Shown: piece by piece, positions 34,299-43,986 of the stretch
Layout of the letters: every line of letters begins with the position of its first letter
How positions within the stretch are numbered: the first letter of the stretch is position 1
DNA from: an uncultured Planctomycetota bacterium
Lineage (GTDB): Bacteria > Planctomycetota > Phycisphaerae > SM23-33
DNA length: 64,000 nt
Assembly: GCA_903892515.1 (NCBI GenBank)
Contig: CAITIS010000134.1
Coordinates: 1 to 64,000, forward strand
Direction: 5' to 3'
The notes under the pieces: generated by a model
Databases searched by the model: none
Seen by the model: the letters and a program-made list of their open reading frames with translations, nothing else
What the model was told of the DNA's origin: nothing
Translations under genes and position numbers: made by a program

Positions 34299-35444
34299 CT
34301 ACTGCGGAAACTCCACCGTCTCCAGGTCGAGGCCCAGCAGGCCCTTGGCCAGTGCGTTCAGTTTGCTGCGCTCGCCGGTAAAGTGAAACGTCCGATGCAC
34401 GTGGGTGAGGCTCTCGCCGGCCCCCAGTTCGGGCGCGCAGGAGGAGGTCTCCATCTCGTAAAACGGGCCGTTCTGGCCGGCGCCGGGCTTTTCTTCGCCG
34501 TCGTTGTAGCTGTTGACCACGTCGCCGGCGTAGGGCTGCTTCTGGATTTCCCACAGGCTGTTGACGTACGGCAAGGCCGACGAGCCGCCCGGCAGGTTGA
34601 ACTGCACGATGGTCAGGATGTTCTCGTCGGGATCGAAGCTGCCCAGGATGTTCCTGGCCCGCTTGGCCGACACGCCGATCTTGGAGCGAAACTTTCCGTC
34701 GCAGCGGAAAAGCACGTGCTCGGGCAGGACTTGAAAGCGGTCCGGTCCCATTTTGCCGAAGTACTCGCCGTTGGGCAGCGGGCCCATCGCCTTCTTGCCG
34801 CCGGGCACGAAGGGCACGATCACGAGCCCGCGCGCCAGCGGGGCGAACTGGCCTAAGATCCAGATGCTCAGCAGGCCGCTGTCGCGCCGCCACGGCGTTG
34901 AGGCTGCGTTGGTGACGCTGTTGACGGACTCGAACGCCACCTGGGCCACGCCCTTGGGCACGGCCTGGCCAAGATGCTCTGCCACTGCCTGCTCGTCCAG
35001 CAGCCGCACCGAGCGGCGCAGGGCGATGTCAAAACGCGTGCCACTGTAACTGACCAGCGCAAAGTCGCTGGCCATGTTGACGGCAGAGGACGAGCGGCTC
35101 TCGATGCGGAACTCGCCGGCGTTCAAGGCATCGGGCGTCTTCCAATGTTGCAGGTCGAAGGGTTCGCCCTGCTGGAACCACAGCGAGTATTGCCCGGCCT
35201 CCGGGCCCATCCAGAAGCGGTCCTCGCCGCCGTAATTGTCGAAGGTGGTGCCGGTCTGCCCGGCCGAGATGAATTTGCGATTCACCCAGCCCAGGCTCTT
35301 GCCCGCTTCGCCCGAGGGGCTGGAGGTCATCACCCGGCCTTGATACCCCGGCGCGACAGCCACCAGGGCTCCTTTGGCGTCCAGAACGACCACGTCGGTA
35401 TGCTGCGACAGGAAGTCCACGTCCTGCCGGAATGTATTGGCCAT
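34299..35444 (-). CDS. Conserved hypothetical protein (DUF6786-like)
   Basis: 381 residues from ATG 35444 (AAAGGG upstream); there is no signal peptide from this start. The sequence MANTFRQDVDFLSQHTDVVVLDAKGALVAVAPGYQGRVMTSS, GWVNRKFISAG and YGGEDRFWMGPEAGQYSLWF recalls the DUF6786 family, thought to be beta-sandwich proteins related in fold to sugar mutarotases. The function is unknown. A glutamate- and histidine-containing segment near the end (ESLTHVHRTFHFTGER) could be a ligand site, but this is a guess. Monocistronic, on the minus strand. Confidence 0.65.
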   Translation of the reverse strand: MANTFRQDVDFLSQHTDVVVLDAKGALVAVAPGYQGRVMTSSPSGEAGKSLGWVNRKFISAGQTGTTFDNYGGEDRFWMGPEAGQYSLWFQQGEPFDLQHWKTPDALNAGEFRIESRSSSAVNMASDFALVSYSGTRFDIALRRSVRLLDEQAVAEHLGQAVPKGVAQVAFESVNSVTNAASTPWRRDSGLLSIWILGQFAPLARGLVIVPFVPGGKKAMGPLPNGEYFGKMGPDRFQVLPEHVLFRCDGKFRSKIGVSAKRARNILGSFDPDENILTIVQFNLPGGSSALPYVNSLWEIQKQPYAGDVVNSYNDGEEKPGAGQNGPFYEMETSSCAPELGAGESLTHVHRTFHFTGERSKLNALAKGLLGLDLETVEFPQ

Positions 35445-36024
35445 GTCGAACCCTTTCTTGCTAGGGCAGTGCTGTACCGCGCCGCCGGCCCTCGTGCAAT
35501 GCCCAACAACAAAGGCGGAAGCGACAAAGGCATTTACCACGGAGAACGCGGAGAAAAGACCGAGGAAGCCAAGAAGCTTTGAAAGACAACGACACAAAGG
35601 CGTTTACCACGGACACGGAGAGAAGACCGAGAAAGGCAAAGGCCGGAAACCACCAAGACACAAAGAGAGGAACCACGAAGGGCACAAAGTTTGTGCGAGG
35701 TCCGCAACCGTCAGGTCACCGCCATCGCAGGTCACGGCAATTGCCAGGTCACAGCACGGCTGCCGCGGCAAGAGCACGCCGCTGGTCCGAAGTTAGTTCT
35801 CAGTTGATCCTTTTCAGCAGTTGATCCTTTTCAGCCCGAAGGGCTGGCAGAATACAGCCCAGGGCAGAGCGAAGCGCCGCCCTGGGTGACTATGGCCTGT
35901 AGACACAAGCCCTGAAGGGGCGGCACATTGTCGCGCCATTTTAGCGCCGGGCGCCATGGCCAGCCTCGCTTTGGGCTGACCTTGCATCGACGCCAGAGTA
36001 CCGCCAATCGCCTGAACAGGGACG
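35445..36024. repeat. Spacer with 'accacgga' direct repeats and a half palindrome
   Basis: Near 35535-35700 there are three loose copies of CACAAAGGCGTTTACCACGGA / ACGGAGA(GA)AGACCGAG, a unit also seen near 57910-57965 on the other strand. At 35815-35935 lies a half-copy of the 13037-13320 palindrome (CCCGAAGGGCTGGCAGAATACAG...GCCGCCCTGGG). No gene is supported. Confidence 0.6.
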
Positions 36025-36057
36025 TTGGACGGCTTGGCGAAATGGGCCCGAAATGGT

Positions 36058-37008
36058 ATGATGTATGCTGAGATGCGTGTCACATCGGGAAAGCACGTTC
36101 CCGCAAATCTTCGGTCCGGTGCAGCATGTCGGCATCGTGGCCGCAGCCGCCCGCCAGTTGGCCGGGGACGGGCCTTTACGCTAATCGAATTGCTGGTGGT
36201 GGTGGCCATCATCGCCATTCTGGTGGGGATCCTCCTGCCCACGCAACGTCGCGCCAAGGCCTACACGCGCATGGTCAAGTGCCGCTGCAATCTGGCCTCG
36301 GTGCTGCGTGCCCACGCCATGTACAGCGCGGAATACGACGACTTCAAGCCGCCCGTTTACGTGCCGGGCTGGTTCTCCTTCTTTACCGGGCCGGACGTCC
36401 GGGTGCGCAGGCCCTTCATCGAGGGGATGACACCCGTGGGAGAGGTGAACCGTGTGGGCGCGGACATGATCGAGACGATCTACCTGGGGCAGGGCATCCT
36501 GGTGAAAAAGAAGATGGTACCGTTTGCCGCCCTGCTGTGTCCCTCGCATGAGATGGCCAGTGACAATCATTCCGACCAGGTCGCCTGGGACAGCGCGACC
36601 TGCACGTGGGCGGGTTCGTCCTTCTGGTACTACTGGATGATGCCCAGCAAAGGGTTGGCCTGGGAAACCGAAACCAGCGCTGAACTCAAGACCGACCTCA
36701 ATCGCGGCATGAGGTACTTGGAAAGTTCCCGCACCGGCCTGGGCGCGATCGTTTCGGATTTGGGCATCGAATCCGTCAAGACCATGGATGGAAACTTTCT
36801 TGGGGCCTCCACGACCGAGACGTGGTACGCCCATCCCGAATTCCATACGGCCAACGTGGGCTTCACCGACGGCAGCGTTCGCGGCGTGCCCGAATCGACG
36901 GTCGTCTACCATGCCCCCGCACCTGGCAGCAACGGTGACACCCGCGGCCTGGAGATGTGGCAAAGCGCCAGCGCCAATCAAGGGGCCGACGTCCCTACCA
37001 CGCCGTAG
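36058..37008 (+). CDS. Prepilin-type N-terminal methylation protein
   Basis: About 316 residues; the start (ATG at 36058, 36061 or 36073) has no clear ribosome binding site. A basic leader ends GRGRA, followed by [22 protein letters not shown]: prepilin peptidase would cut before the Phe, although the residue before it is Ala rather than Gly. The C-terminal domain ends NVGFTDGSVRGVPESTVVYH, the usual planctomycete pseudopilin pattern. It is separate from the similar gene at 19499 and equally without secretion genes nearby. Confidence 0.83.
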   Translation: MMYAEMRVTSGKHVPANLRSGAACRHRGRSRPPVGRGRAFTLIELLVVVAIIAILVGILLPTQRRAKAYTRMVKCRCNLASVLRAHAMYSAEYDDFKPPVYVPGWFSFFTGPDVRVRRPFIEGMTPVGEVNRVGADMIETIYLGQGILVKKKMVPFAALLCPSHEMASDNHSDQVAWDSATCTWAGSSFWYYWMMPSKGLAWETETSAELKTDLNRGMRYLESSRTGLGAIVSDLGIESVKTMDGNFLGASTTETWYAHPEFHTANVGFTDGSVRGVPESTVVYHAPAPGSNGDTRGLEMWQSASANQGADVPTTP

Positions 37009-37009
37009 C

Positions 37010-37111
37010 GGCCCGTTGAAGAAGGGCTTGCCGTTGTGGCATGGGCGTCTCGCCCATGAGTATTCCGGCCGCTTTCGCGCGTTGGGTCACGGGCGAGACG
37101 CCCGTGCTACG
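37010..37111. repeat. Palindromic element, intergenic copy of the 28525 unit
   Basis: Core arms GTGGCATGGGCGTCTCGCCC and CGGGCGAGACGCCCGTGCTAC, with the same outer flank (GCCCGTTGAAGA) as the copy translated inside the cyclase-like gene. It starts two bases after the prepilin stop codon. Confidence 0.85.
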
Positions 37112-37204
37112 GGTATGAAACCAACTCTGGATACTCGACACCTGGAACGACCCGCCCCATAGACGTCGTTCCAAGCATCGAATATCCAATACCCAATCTC
37201 GTCC

Positions 37205-38032
37205 TTAGATCGCTTTCCTGCCCAGGAACCGCAGCAGGTTCTTGTAGAAAACCTTGTCCTGCCCGGCCTGGTCGAGGTTCACCGAGCGGTAGATGTCCTG
37301 GTCGCGGCACAGCCAGACCTTGGCCCACTCGTAGCCGTACTCGCCCGTGCTGGCGTCGGTGCCGAACAGGACGTTGTCGGCCACGCGGTAGCCGACCGTG
37401 AAGATCTTGGTCAGGGCCTCGCGGCGGTAGATCTCCGGCGTGCCGGGCGTGGTGTCGATGAACATCTCGCACGACGGGTCGGGCCGGCTGGCGTGGGCGG
37501 CCTGGAACTTGCCGTACAGGGCGATGCACTCGTCCACCCAGGGCCAGGAGATGTGCGCCAAGGCGAAGCGCAGCTTGGGCACGTCGATCAGCGCCTCGAA
37601 CTCGGCCGGGCGGTTGTACTTGGAGGAATTCTGCCCATCCCACAGGATGCCCGAATGGAACAGCAGCGGCTTGTTGGCCTTGGCGATGTCGCGGTACGTA
37701 TCCATCGCGGCCGTGTCGCCGGGGTAGAAGTGATTGCAGATGGTCTTAAAGCCCGCGATGCCGGCCTTGACGGCGGCCTTGACCTGGGCCACGGCGTCCT
37801 TCTCGGTCGGGTCGATCCAATAGAAGGGGAACAGCGTCTTGGCCCCGGCCGTCCACTTCATGACGGTCTCGAGCCGCTGTTGGGGCTTGTTGGGGCCCTT
37901 GAAATGCACGAAGCACGCCGGCGGCAGCGAGATCACCACGCCGCCGTCAATGCCGCCCTGCTTCATCTCGGCCATCAGCCGCTTGGGATTGGGCTTGCCA
38001 ACGCTGGAATGAATGTGACAGTCAAGAATCAT
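37205..38032 (-). CDS. Amidohydrolase family protein (TIM-barrel metal hydrolase)
   Basis: 275 residues. The N-terminal DCHIHSS (His-x-His metal ligands), a strand with GFKTICNHF, LLFHSGILW (third His), LAHISWPW (fourth His) and the final FGTDAS (Asp) follow the Amidohydrolase_2 (PF04909) plan. The substrate is unknown; relatives include decarboxylases and lactonases. It is cytoplasmic, with no signal peptide. It ends the stretch of minus-strand genes starting with the secreted TIM-barrel enzyme upstream, about 100 bases away. Confidence 0.82.
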   Translation of the reverse strand: MILDCHIHSSVGKPNPKRLMAEMKQGGIDGGVVISLPPACFVHFKGPNKPQQRLETVMKWTAGAKTLFPFYWIDPTEKDAVAQVKAAVKAGIAGFKTICNHFYPGDTAAMDTYRDIAKANKPLLFHSGILWDGQNSSKYNRPAEFEALIDVPKLRFALAHISWPWVDECIALYGKFQAAHASRPDPSCEMFIDTTPGTPEIYRREALTKIFTVGYRVADNVLFGTDASTGEYGYEWAKVWLCRDQDIYRSVNLDQAGQDKVFYKNLLRFLGRKAI

Positions 38033-38137
38033 ATGAGTATCAGTCCTTTCGTTTTGTTTTCTGGTCGGGAACGTGCAACTCTTTGTGTGCGTCTTGCTCT
38101 CGGGCCTCTGACCTCAGACCTCCGCCCTGTTCGTGAT

Positions 38138-39907
38138 TCAATGTTCCTTCGGCGCGGTGCCGGCTTCGCCCAGCTTGGCCCACTGGCTGTACGTCCTGAG
38201 CAGCTGGAAATACTCGGGCATGCTGGCGTAATTGCCCTGGAAGGTGCAGTACATGAAGCCTTCCACGCCCGGGATGCCGCGCGACATCTCGATCCAGTGC
38301 TGGATGTTCTTCTCCATGGCCGCGGTGCTCTTGCCGTCATAGAAGCCGCACAGGATTTGCTTGTGGCCGCGGTCGGCGAAGAAACGCATGCCTTCGGGCG
38401 TGGGCGAGTACCACATCATGATGACCACGTCCTTGGGGAAGTTCTCCCACGAGCCCGACCAGTCGCCGTTGACATAGTAATAGTGTGACTTGGGAGCGGC
38501 GTTATGGAAGGGCGTGAACATGTCTGACCACGTGTAGATGGTGGCGTTGGGGTCAGAGGCCTTGACCAGGTCGTAGCTCTTCCTGAAGTGCCAGGCCAGC
38601 AATTGCCCCATGGTCTTGATCGACGGGTCAGGCATTTCTTCCCAGCCACCCATGCGGATCTCGTCGTAGTTCAGGAAGTAATGCCCGGTGTTCCAGGTGG
38701 CGATGACCTGCTTGATGCTGCGGGTCAGCACATCCCACGTGGCCGGTTCTGCCATGCTGATGTCGTCCTGGTCGGTATACACGCTCATGTGGTGGAAGTA
38801 GCTCACCAACAGCTTCTGGCCATCCTGGATGCGCGAGCCGTCCGTCAGTTCGAGGACCGGGGCCTCGTGGTCGATGGGGAAGTCGCCCGGGAAGGGCTTG
38901 CGGGCCAGGATCGGGTCGATGGCCTGCTTGAAGTCCTTGCCCTCTTCGTACACGGTCTTGCCGTCGGCGCTGGTGACCACGAAGGGCAGCTTGGGCCGGT
39001 GCAGCACCAGCAGCAAGCCCGCGGGCTCGACCTTCAGGCCGGCGAACCAGTTCTCCCCGGCCTTGCCGCCGCCGAAGGTCACGTGCATCTTTTCGGCCTC
39101 GTAGGTATTGAACATTACCTCGTACCGCGACCAGCCGTCCTTATCGGCCGGGTGAATCGTCGGCTCGGTGTACGTGTGGTAACGATGCCCCGTGGGCGAA
39201 TTGGAACTGGCCTTGAAGAAATAGCTGCCGTCGTCGGCGTGCTTGGGGCCTTTGACGTACCACGTGACGCGGTAGTGCTTGAAGGGCTCGCACTTGACGT
39301 TCTGCGTCACCGGCTGGCCGCCCTTGAGGCTGGGCTTGCCCTGGAACAGGACCTGGTCGTCCAGCAGCGATGCCGGCGCCGGCGTGTCGTCCCAGCCAAC
39401 CAGCTTGCCGTCAGCCACTTCCTGCAGGGATGGGTTCTTGATTTCCGGCACGGCCAAGGGGTCGGGCTTGGCGATCTTGCCCGCGACGATAAACGGCACA
39501 TTCTTGGCCGGGTTGCCGTTGTCCCAGTTGACGTCGTAATGGAAATACGTCCCGGAGTAGCCGATCGAGACCATGCCCATCGCCAGGGTGATGTTGTTTT
39601 CCTTGGCGAAGGCCAGGACCTTCTTGACGTTCTCGAAGTACTCGGGCTTCTGGAACTCGATGCGGTAAGAGCCGCTCTCGTTCAGCACCAGGTGATTGCA
39701 GCCGACGTCCTTGGACTGCTTGATCAGGGCCAGCAGCTTCTCGGTGCCTTCGGCGGTGATGCACGAGCCGGTGATGGAGTTCCACTGTTGGGTGTAGTTG
39801 GGCAGGACCGGAGCGCTGGCGGGGGCCGACGTGGGGGCGACATCGCCTGCCCAGACGAAAACACATGACAGTAAAAGCACACACAGTGACAAGACGTGCC
39901 TGGCCAT
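38138..39907 (-). CDS. Secreted TIM-barrel glycosidase-like protein
   Basis: 589 residues from ATG 39907 (AAGGAA upstream; an ATG five codons earlier is less well placed). A signal peptide (HVLSLCVLLLSCVFVWAGD) is followed by a barrel start (LALIKQSKDVGCNHLVLNESGSYRIEF, NNITLAMGMVSIGYSG). A carbohydrate-binding-like beta domain (about 150-290) is inserted, and the barrel resumes with HYFLNYDEIRMGGWEE, TIYTWSDMF, VVIMMWYSPTPEG and ILCGFYDG. The DEIRMGGWEE segment recalls family 20 hexosaminidase-like sites, but I cannot assign a family. It is exported and likely acts on polysaccharide. Confidence 0.68.
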   Translation of the reverse strand: MARHVLSLCVLLLSCVFVWAGDVAPTSAPASAPVLPNYTQQWNSITGSCITAEGTEKLLALIKQSKDVGCNHLVLNESGSYRIEFQKPEYFENVKKVLAFAKENNITLAMGMVSIGYSGTYFHYDVNWDNGNPAKNVPFIVAGKIAKPDPLAVPEIKNPSLQEVADGKLVGWDDTPAPASLLDDQVLFQGKPSLKGGQPVTQNVKCEPFKHYRVTWYVKGPKHADDGSYFFKASSNSPTGHRYHTYTEPTIHPADKDGWSRYEVMFNTYEAEKMHVTFGGGKAGENWFAGLKVEPAGLLLVLHRPKLPFVVTSADGKTVYEEGKDFKQAIDPILARKPFPGDFPIDHEAPVLELTDGSRIQDGQKLLVSYFHHMSVYTDQDDISMAEPATWDVLTRSIKQVIATWNTGHYFLNYDEIRMGGWEEMPDPSIKTMGQLLAWHFRKSYDLVKASDPNATIYTWSDMFTPFHNAAPKSHYYYVNGDWSGSWENFPKDVVIMMWYSPTPEGMRFFADRGHKQILCGFYDGKSTAAMEKNIQHWIEMSRGIPGVEGFMYCTFQGNYASMPEYFQLLRTYSQWAKLGEAGTAPKEH

Positions 39908-40054
39908 TGCAGTTCCTTCCATCAGAACAAGGTGACGGTTTGGGCGCGGGTCAGCGACCCGACGTGATTCCGCGCCGTGGTTGTAGCATTGCGCTGGCCG
40001 ACACGCTAGAGAGCGGTTGTCAAAAGTCTCTTCCTGGAGGGTGGTGGCTGCTGC

Positions 40055-42118
40055 CTACTCCGACCGGCCGCTGGCCTGGCCCAGGGCGTCGATGAATGCC
40101 GGCGGGGGCGTGCCGCCCAATTCGCGGCAGGTCTTCACATCTGCCCAGGCCCGGTCGTACTGTTTCGCGGCGAAGTAGCTGACGGCCCGGTTGTTGTACG
40201 CCCCGGCCAGTCGCGGATTGATCTGGATCGCCCGCGACTGATCGGCAATGGCGGCATCCACCTGGCCGATGGCTCGCCTGACGCTGCCGCGATTGCTGTA
40301 CGCCTCGGCATAGTTGGGCTGCAACTCTATCGCCCGGTCGAAGTCCGCCAGGGCCAGATCCGTGTGCCCCTTAACGAGGTAACATCGCCCTCGGCCGTCG
40401 AAAGCCGGGGCCAGGCCGCCCAGCCGGATGGCCGTGTCGAAGTCGTCGATGGCCTCGTCGATCCTGCCCTGGCCACGCCTGGCTGAGCCGCGGCAGACGT
40501 AGGCGTCGGCGTAATTCTCCCGCACCTTCAAGGCCGCGTCGGCCTCCTGCTCGGCCAGGTCGAACCGGCCCATCCTCTGGAAAACCGAGGAGCGGTTTAT
40601 GTGCCCTTCGGCCAGATGAGGTCCCAATTCCAGGGCTTTGGCGGCGTCGGCCAGCGCTTCGGGGTAGTGGCCCAGCAGTTCCTGGGCGTAGGCGCGGTTG
40701 CACCAGGCGTCGGCGTACTGGGGATTCAGCGCGATGGCCTTGCTGCAATACTCCAGTTTCAGCTGCGGGTCGTTCTCATGTACGGCCAGGCTGTTCCACG
40801 CCGGCCAAGCCTGATCATTCAGCTTGAGATTGGCCTTCCACAGTGTGGGCTCGTCCTTGAACTCCGACGCTCGGGCCCAAGTGGCCGTGCCCAAAACGCC
40901 CAGCACCACGGCCGAGATCGCAACCGAGGCCGTCCGCGGCAGCTTCCAGCGCGCCGCCGCTGTGGCCGCCAAGCCCGCCACGAGCGCGACGATGCCGATC
41001 ATGGCCGTATATTGCAGATGATCCGCCACGAAGGAGAATTCCATGAAGGACATGCTCACGAACCCCAGCACTGGCAGGAGCATGACCAGGAAGTACGCCA
41101 TCGCCGTCACGGGACCGCGGCCAATGCGCCGCCGCAACATGAACAGGCCCGCCAGCACGACCAGCAGCAGGGCGGTCGGCACGAACGAGAGCCATTGCCC
41201 CGCGTTGACTTGCCAGCGCGGGTAGATCATGCACAGCCGCACCGGCAGCAGCAGCTTGCACAAGTAGAACCACGCCACCCACCCGGCCGTCGCCAGCCGC
41301 TGCGTCAGCGGGCCCAGCGGCAGAGACTTCTCGGCCATGGCAATGTGCTGCTGATACCAAACCGTAACCAGGCCCAGAACCGCCGACAGGGCGAAGAACG
41401 GCAGGCTCCGCAGCACGTCCTTAAGCCCGATGCGTCCGCGCAGCCAGAAGGCCAGCAGCAGCAACGCCACCGGCATCATCACCACGGAGGTCTTGGCCAA
41501 TAGGGCCGCCAGGAACAACCCCAGCGCCAGCACGTAGTGCTTCCACTGTCCGCGCTCGTCGAAGCGCAAGTATGCCAGCATTGACGCCAACATCAGCACC
41601 ATTGGCAAGGTGTTCTTGCGCTCGGTGATCCACGCTACCGACGACACCGCCATTGGATGCAGCGCGAAGATCAGCCCCGCCAGCAAGGCCCCGGGAACCT
41701 TCAGCCGAACCAGCAGCCGCCACAGCAGAATGGCCGCCAAGGCCTGCAGGAGGATATTGCCGACGTGGTAGGGCATGGGGTTGTCGCCCCACAGCCGCCA
41801 TTCCAGCCAGAGGTTTGTGGAGGTCAGCGGGAAGTAGTCCGGCGGCTGGGTGGTGAACCAGAACTTGTACAGCCCGTCGGGGGCGTGAATCAGCGGGTTG
41901 GCGGTCAGGAACACGCCGTCGTCCCAGATGTACTGCGCCGACATGGCCGGGATGTACGCCACCAAGGTGGCCGCCAGAATGATCGCCGCCGGCGCCCAGC
42001 GAGTCAGCGCCGGCCGGGTCGGTTCATTCCCCAGGGCCGGGCTTTGCCTGGACGCAGAGGAGTTTCGCCCTGGCCCAGCCGACAGCGGTGGCGACGGATG
42101 AGACGGCCTGTTTCTCAT
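40055..42118 (-). CDS. Multi-pass membrane protein with C-terminal TPR repeats (TMTC-like)
   Basis: 687 residues from ATG 42118 (AAGAGGAT directly before). After a Pro/Ser-rich N-terminus, the membrane part (about 45-430) includes AAIILAATLVAYIPAMSAQYIWDDGVFLTANPLI; the conserved Asp-Asp in an early outer loop is typical of GT-C mannosyltransferase-like proteins such as TMTC/DUF1736. Around nine to eleven helices follow. Residues about 450-680 are six to seven tetratricopeptide repeats (ALNPQYADAWCNRAYAQELLGHYPEALADAAKALELGP). It may glycosylate exported proteins; this is inferred from fold only. Confidence 0.78.
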   Translation of the reverse strand: MRNRPSHPSPPLSAGPGRNSSASRQSPALGNEPTRPALTRWAPAAIILAATLVAYIPAMSAQYIWDDGVFLTANPLIHAPDGLYKFWFTTQPPDYFPLTSTNLWLEWRLWGDNPMPYHVGNILLQALAAILLWRLLVRLKVPGALLAGLIFALHPMAVSSVAWITERKNTLPMVLMLASMLAYLRFDERGQWKHYVLALGLFLAALLAKTSVVMMPVALLLLAFWLRGRIGLKDVLRSLPFFALSAVLGLVTVWYQQHIAMAEKSLPLGPLTQRLATAGWVAWFYLCKLLLPVRLCMIYPRWQVNAGQWLSFVPTALLLVVLAGLFMLRRRIGRGPVTAMAYFLVMLLPVLGFVSMSFMEFSFVADHLQYTAMIGIVALVAGLAATAAARWKLPRTASVAISAVVLGVLGTATWARASEFKDEPTLWKANLKLNDQAWPAWNSLAVHENDPQLKLEYCSKAIALNPQYADAWCNRAYAQELLGHYPEALADAAKALELGPHLAEGHINRSSVFQRMGRFDLAEQEADAALKVRENYADAYVCRGSARRGQGRIDEAIDDFDTAIRLGGLAPAFDGRGRCYLVKGHTDLALADFDRAIELQPNYAEAYSNRGSVRRAIGQVDAAIADQSRAIQINPRLAGAYNNRAVSYFAAKQYDRAWADVKTCRELGGTPPPAFIDALGQASGRSE

Positions 42119-42192
42119 ATCCTCTTGATGATAACAGCGCCGCCCACAGCGACCAAGACCCGATGGCACGACTCATGGCAACCTTCAGGCGG

Positions 42193-43986
42193 TCACCGAC
42201 CGTGCCTTTTCAGCAGCCCCAGGCCGCCCAGAGCCAGCACCGCCAGCGTGGCCGGCTCGGGTACGGTGCTCTTGCCGAAGCTGGCTTCGAGAATAAGGTA
42301 ATCCTTGAAGCTCACCACGCCGTCGCCGTTGAAATCGCCCTGCGCCCAGCCCATGACGCCGCTCTTGCCGAAGTTGCTTTCCAGGATGAGGTAATCTTTG
42401 AAGGTCACCACGCCGTCGGTGTTGGCATCGCCGCCCAAGGCGATCGCGAGCGTCGTGGGCGTGTAGTCCGACCACAGCGGGTTGCCGAATTCGTCCGTCA
42501 CGCACACGCGCAGGTCTATGGTTCGCAGCCCGGCCGCCAGCCCATACGTGCCCGTCAAGTCGTCATAGCTCAGGCTGGTCAGCGGCGTTGAACTCGTCAG
42601 ATCATCCACGCCGTCACCGTTGAAATCCCAGCCATAGCTGCTGAAGGCATAGTTGCCGTAGGAACTCTGCCCGGGCGTCGAGGCGCTGGCGTTGAGGGAA
42701 ACGCTCCGGCCTGGCAAGGCTGCGTACGTGCCGGTGATGGCGTGCGGCACGAACGTCTGGGCCATGTCCCAGGACCACTGGAACTTGTTGACCTGCGCCA
42801 GCCAGGCGGCCGTCTTGCCGGGCGCGTCGGCGCCGTAGTTCTTGGCCGCGGCGTACTGCGGATCATAGTTGGAGTTCAATTGCGGGTCGGTCCCGCCGAC
42901 GTTATTGACCAACACGCCGCCCAGCGGCACTGAGGGAATGCTGCCGGCTGGGTTGGTCGTCTTGTACCAGTAATTGCTGTCAAAGGTGAACTTGCTGAAG
43001 TCCACGCCGGGCAACCCGGAATTGTTGAATATCTCGGTCACGCTGCCATAGCTGATGAGGTTGTGCGAGAAGGTGTTAAAGGCGGTCACGCCGCCCAGCG
43101 CCGGGTTCTCGTTCAGCGCCCGCAGTATGCGCAGCCGCGGGTTGACCAGCGTGTTGTATTCAAAGGCGCAATCGCGGGCGACACTGTAATCGGCCGAGGC
43201 GTCACCGCTGATGATGGTGTTGCCCATGGCAGCCATCTGGTAGGCCTCGTAGCCGTAGCTGACGTTGCCCAGCCCGAACAGGTTCAGGTCGGAACTGCCG
43301 CCCATCTGCAGCGAGCGATCGCCGGCGTTGTTGAACGTGCTGTTGTACACGCCGATGTTGTTGGAGCCCATCTTGGCCTGAAAACCGTTGTTGCCGCCCG
43401 AATTGCTAGCCAGCCCCGGCCAGGAGAAGTTGCACTTCATGACCAACCCGCGTTCGGCGGCGTCGATGTCCATGCCCGAGCCGCCGCCCGTGCCCCACTT
43501 CGAGACCGTGCAGCCGTAGAACAGAAAGTCATGATCGGTGACGATCTTGAAGGTGTCGTTGTTACCAGTGTGGCCGCTGCCGCCCACGTCGTGCGAGTTG
43601 ACGTTGCGCAGGACCATGTTGTACGAGTGGTCCACGTGCACGCTGTTGTTCGAGGCGTTCTGGACGTTCAGGCCATCGATGACCATGTACTTGCAGTTGT
43701 CCAGATAGAAGCCGTTGCCCTGGCCCGTAGCGTCAATGGTCGGCGGGTTCTTGGGATCCTGGGCGAGGATCTTGATTGGGTTAGCGGCTGTGCCGGTCAG
43801 GTTTTCGGAGTAGATGTACCCTGTGTACGTGCCCGGGGCGACGAAGATTCGCGTGCCGGCCGTGGCGGCGTTGACGGCGGACTTGAAGGCGGCCATGGTG
43901 CTGACGTAGACGTCGGCGGCCTGCATCGGGAGGGTGCATACGGCCAAAACAATGGAGGCAAGACAGATTCGGCGCGCGACGTTCAT
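42193..43986 (-). CDS. Secreted beta-helix protein with dockerin-like repeats and a PEP-CTERM tail
   Basis: 597 residues from ATG 43986 (GGAG eight bases upstream). Signal peptide ICLASIVLAVCTLPMQA. Residues 25-420 are parallel beta-helix-like, as in polysaccharide lyases (YMVIDGLNVQNASNNSVHVDHS, VLRNVNSHDVGG). A PKD/Ig-like stretch includes a calcium loop DFNGDGVDD. Two dockerin-type EF-hand repeats, GDANTDGVVTFKDYLILESN and GDFNGDGVVSFKDYLILEAS, precede VPEPATLAVLALGGLGLL-KRHGR, the PEP-CTERM signal for exosortase-dependent anchoring. It is likely a surface or secreted polysaccharide-active protein. Confidence 0.88.
   Translation of the reverse strand: MNVARRICLASIVLAVCTLPMQAADVYVSTMAAFKSAVNAATAGTRIFVAPGTYTGYIYSENLTGTAANPIKILAQDPKNPPTIDATGQGNGFYLDNCKYMVIDGLNVQNASNNSVHVDHSYNMVLRNVNSHDVGGSGHTGNNDTFKIVTDHDFLFYGCTVSKWGTGGGSGMDIDAAERGLVMKCNFSWPGLASNSGGNNGFQAKMGSNNIGVYNSTFNNAGDRSLQMGGSSDLNLFGLGNVSYGYEAYQMAAMGNTIISGDASADYSVARDCAFEYNTLVNPRLRILRALNENPALGGVTAFNTFSHNLISYGSVTEIFNNSGLPGVDFSKFTFDSNYWYKTTNPAGSIPSVPLGGVLVNNVGGTDPQLNSNYDPQYAAAKNYGADAPGKTAAWLAQVNKFQWSWDMAQTFVPHAITGTYAALPGRSVSLNASASTPGQSSYGNYAFSSYGWDFNGDGVDDLTSSTPLTSLSYDDLTGTYGLAAGLRTIDLRVCVTDEFGNPLWSDYTPTTLAIALGGDANTDGVVTFKDYLILESNFGKSGVMGWAQGDFNGDGVVSFKDYLILEASFGKSTVPEPATLAVLALGGLGLLKRHGR

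Noticed and set aside
37010-37189. A 64-codon minus-strand protein with GILMGETPMPQR
   Set aside because: The peptide is the translation of the palindromic element, shared with the insertion at 28525; no ribosome binding site.
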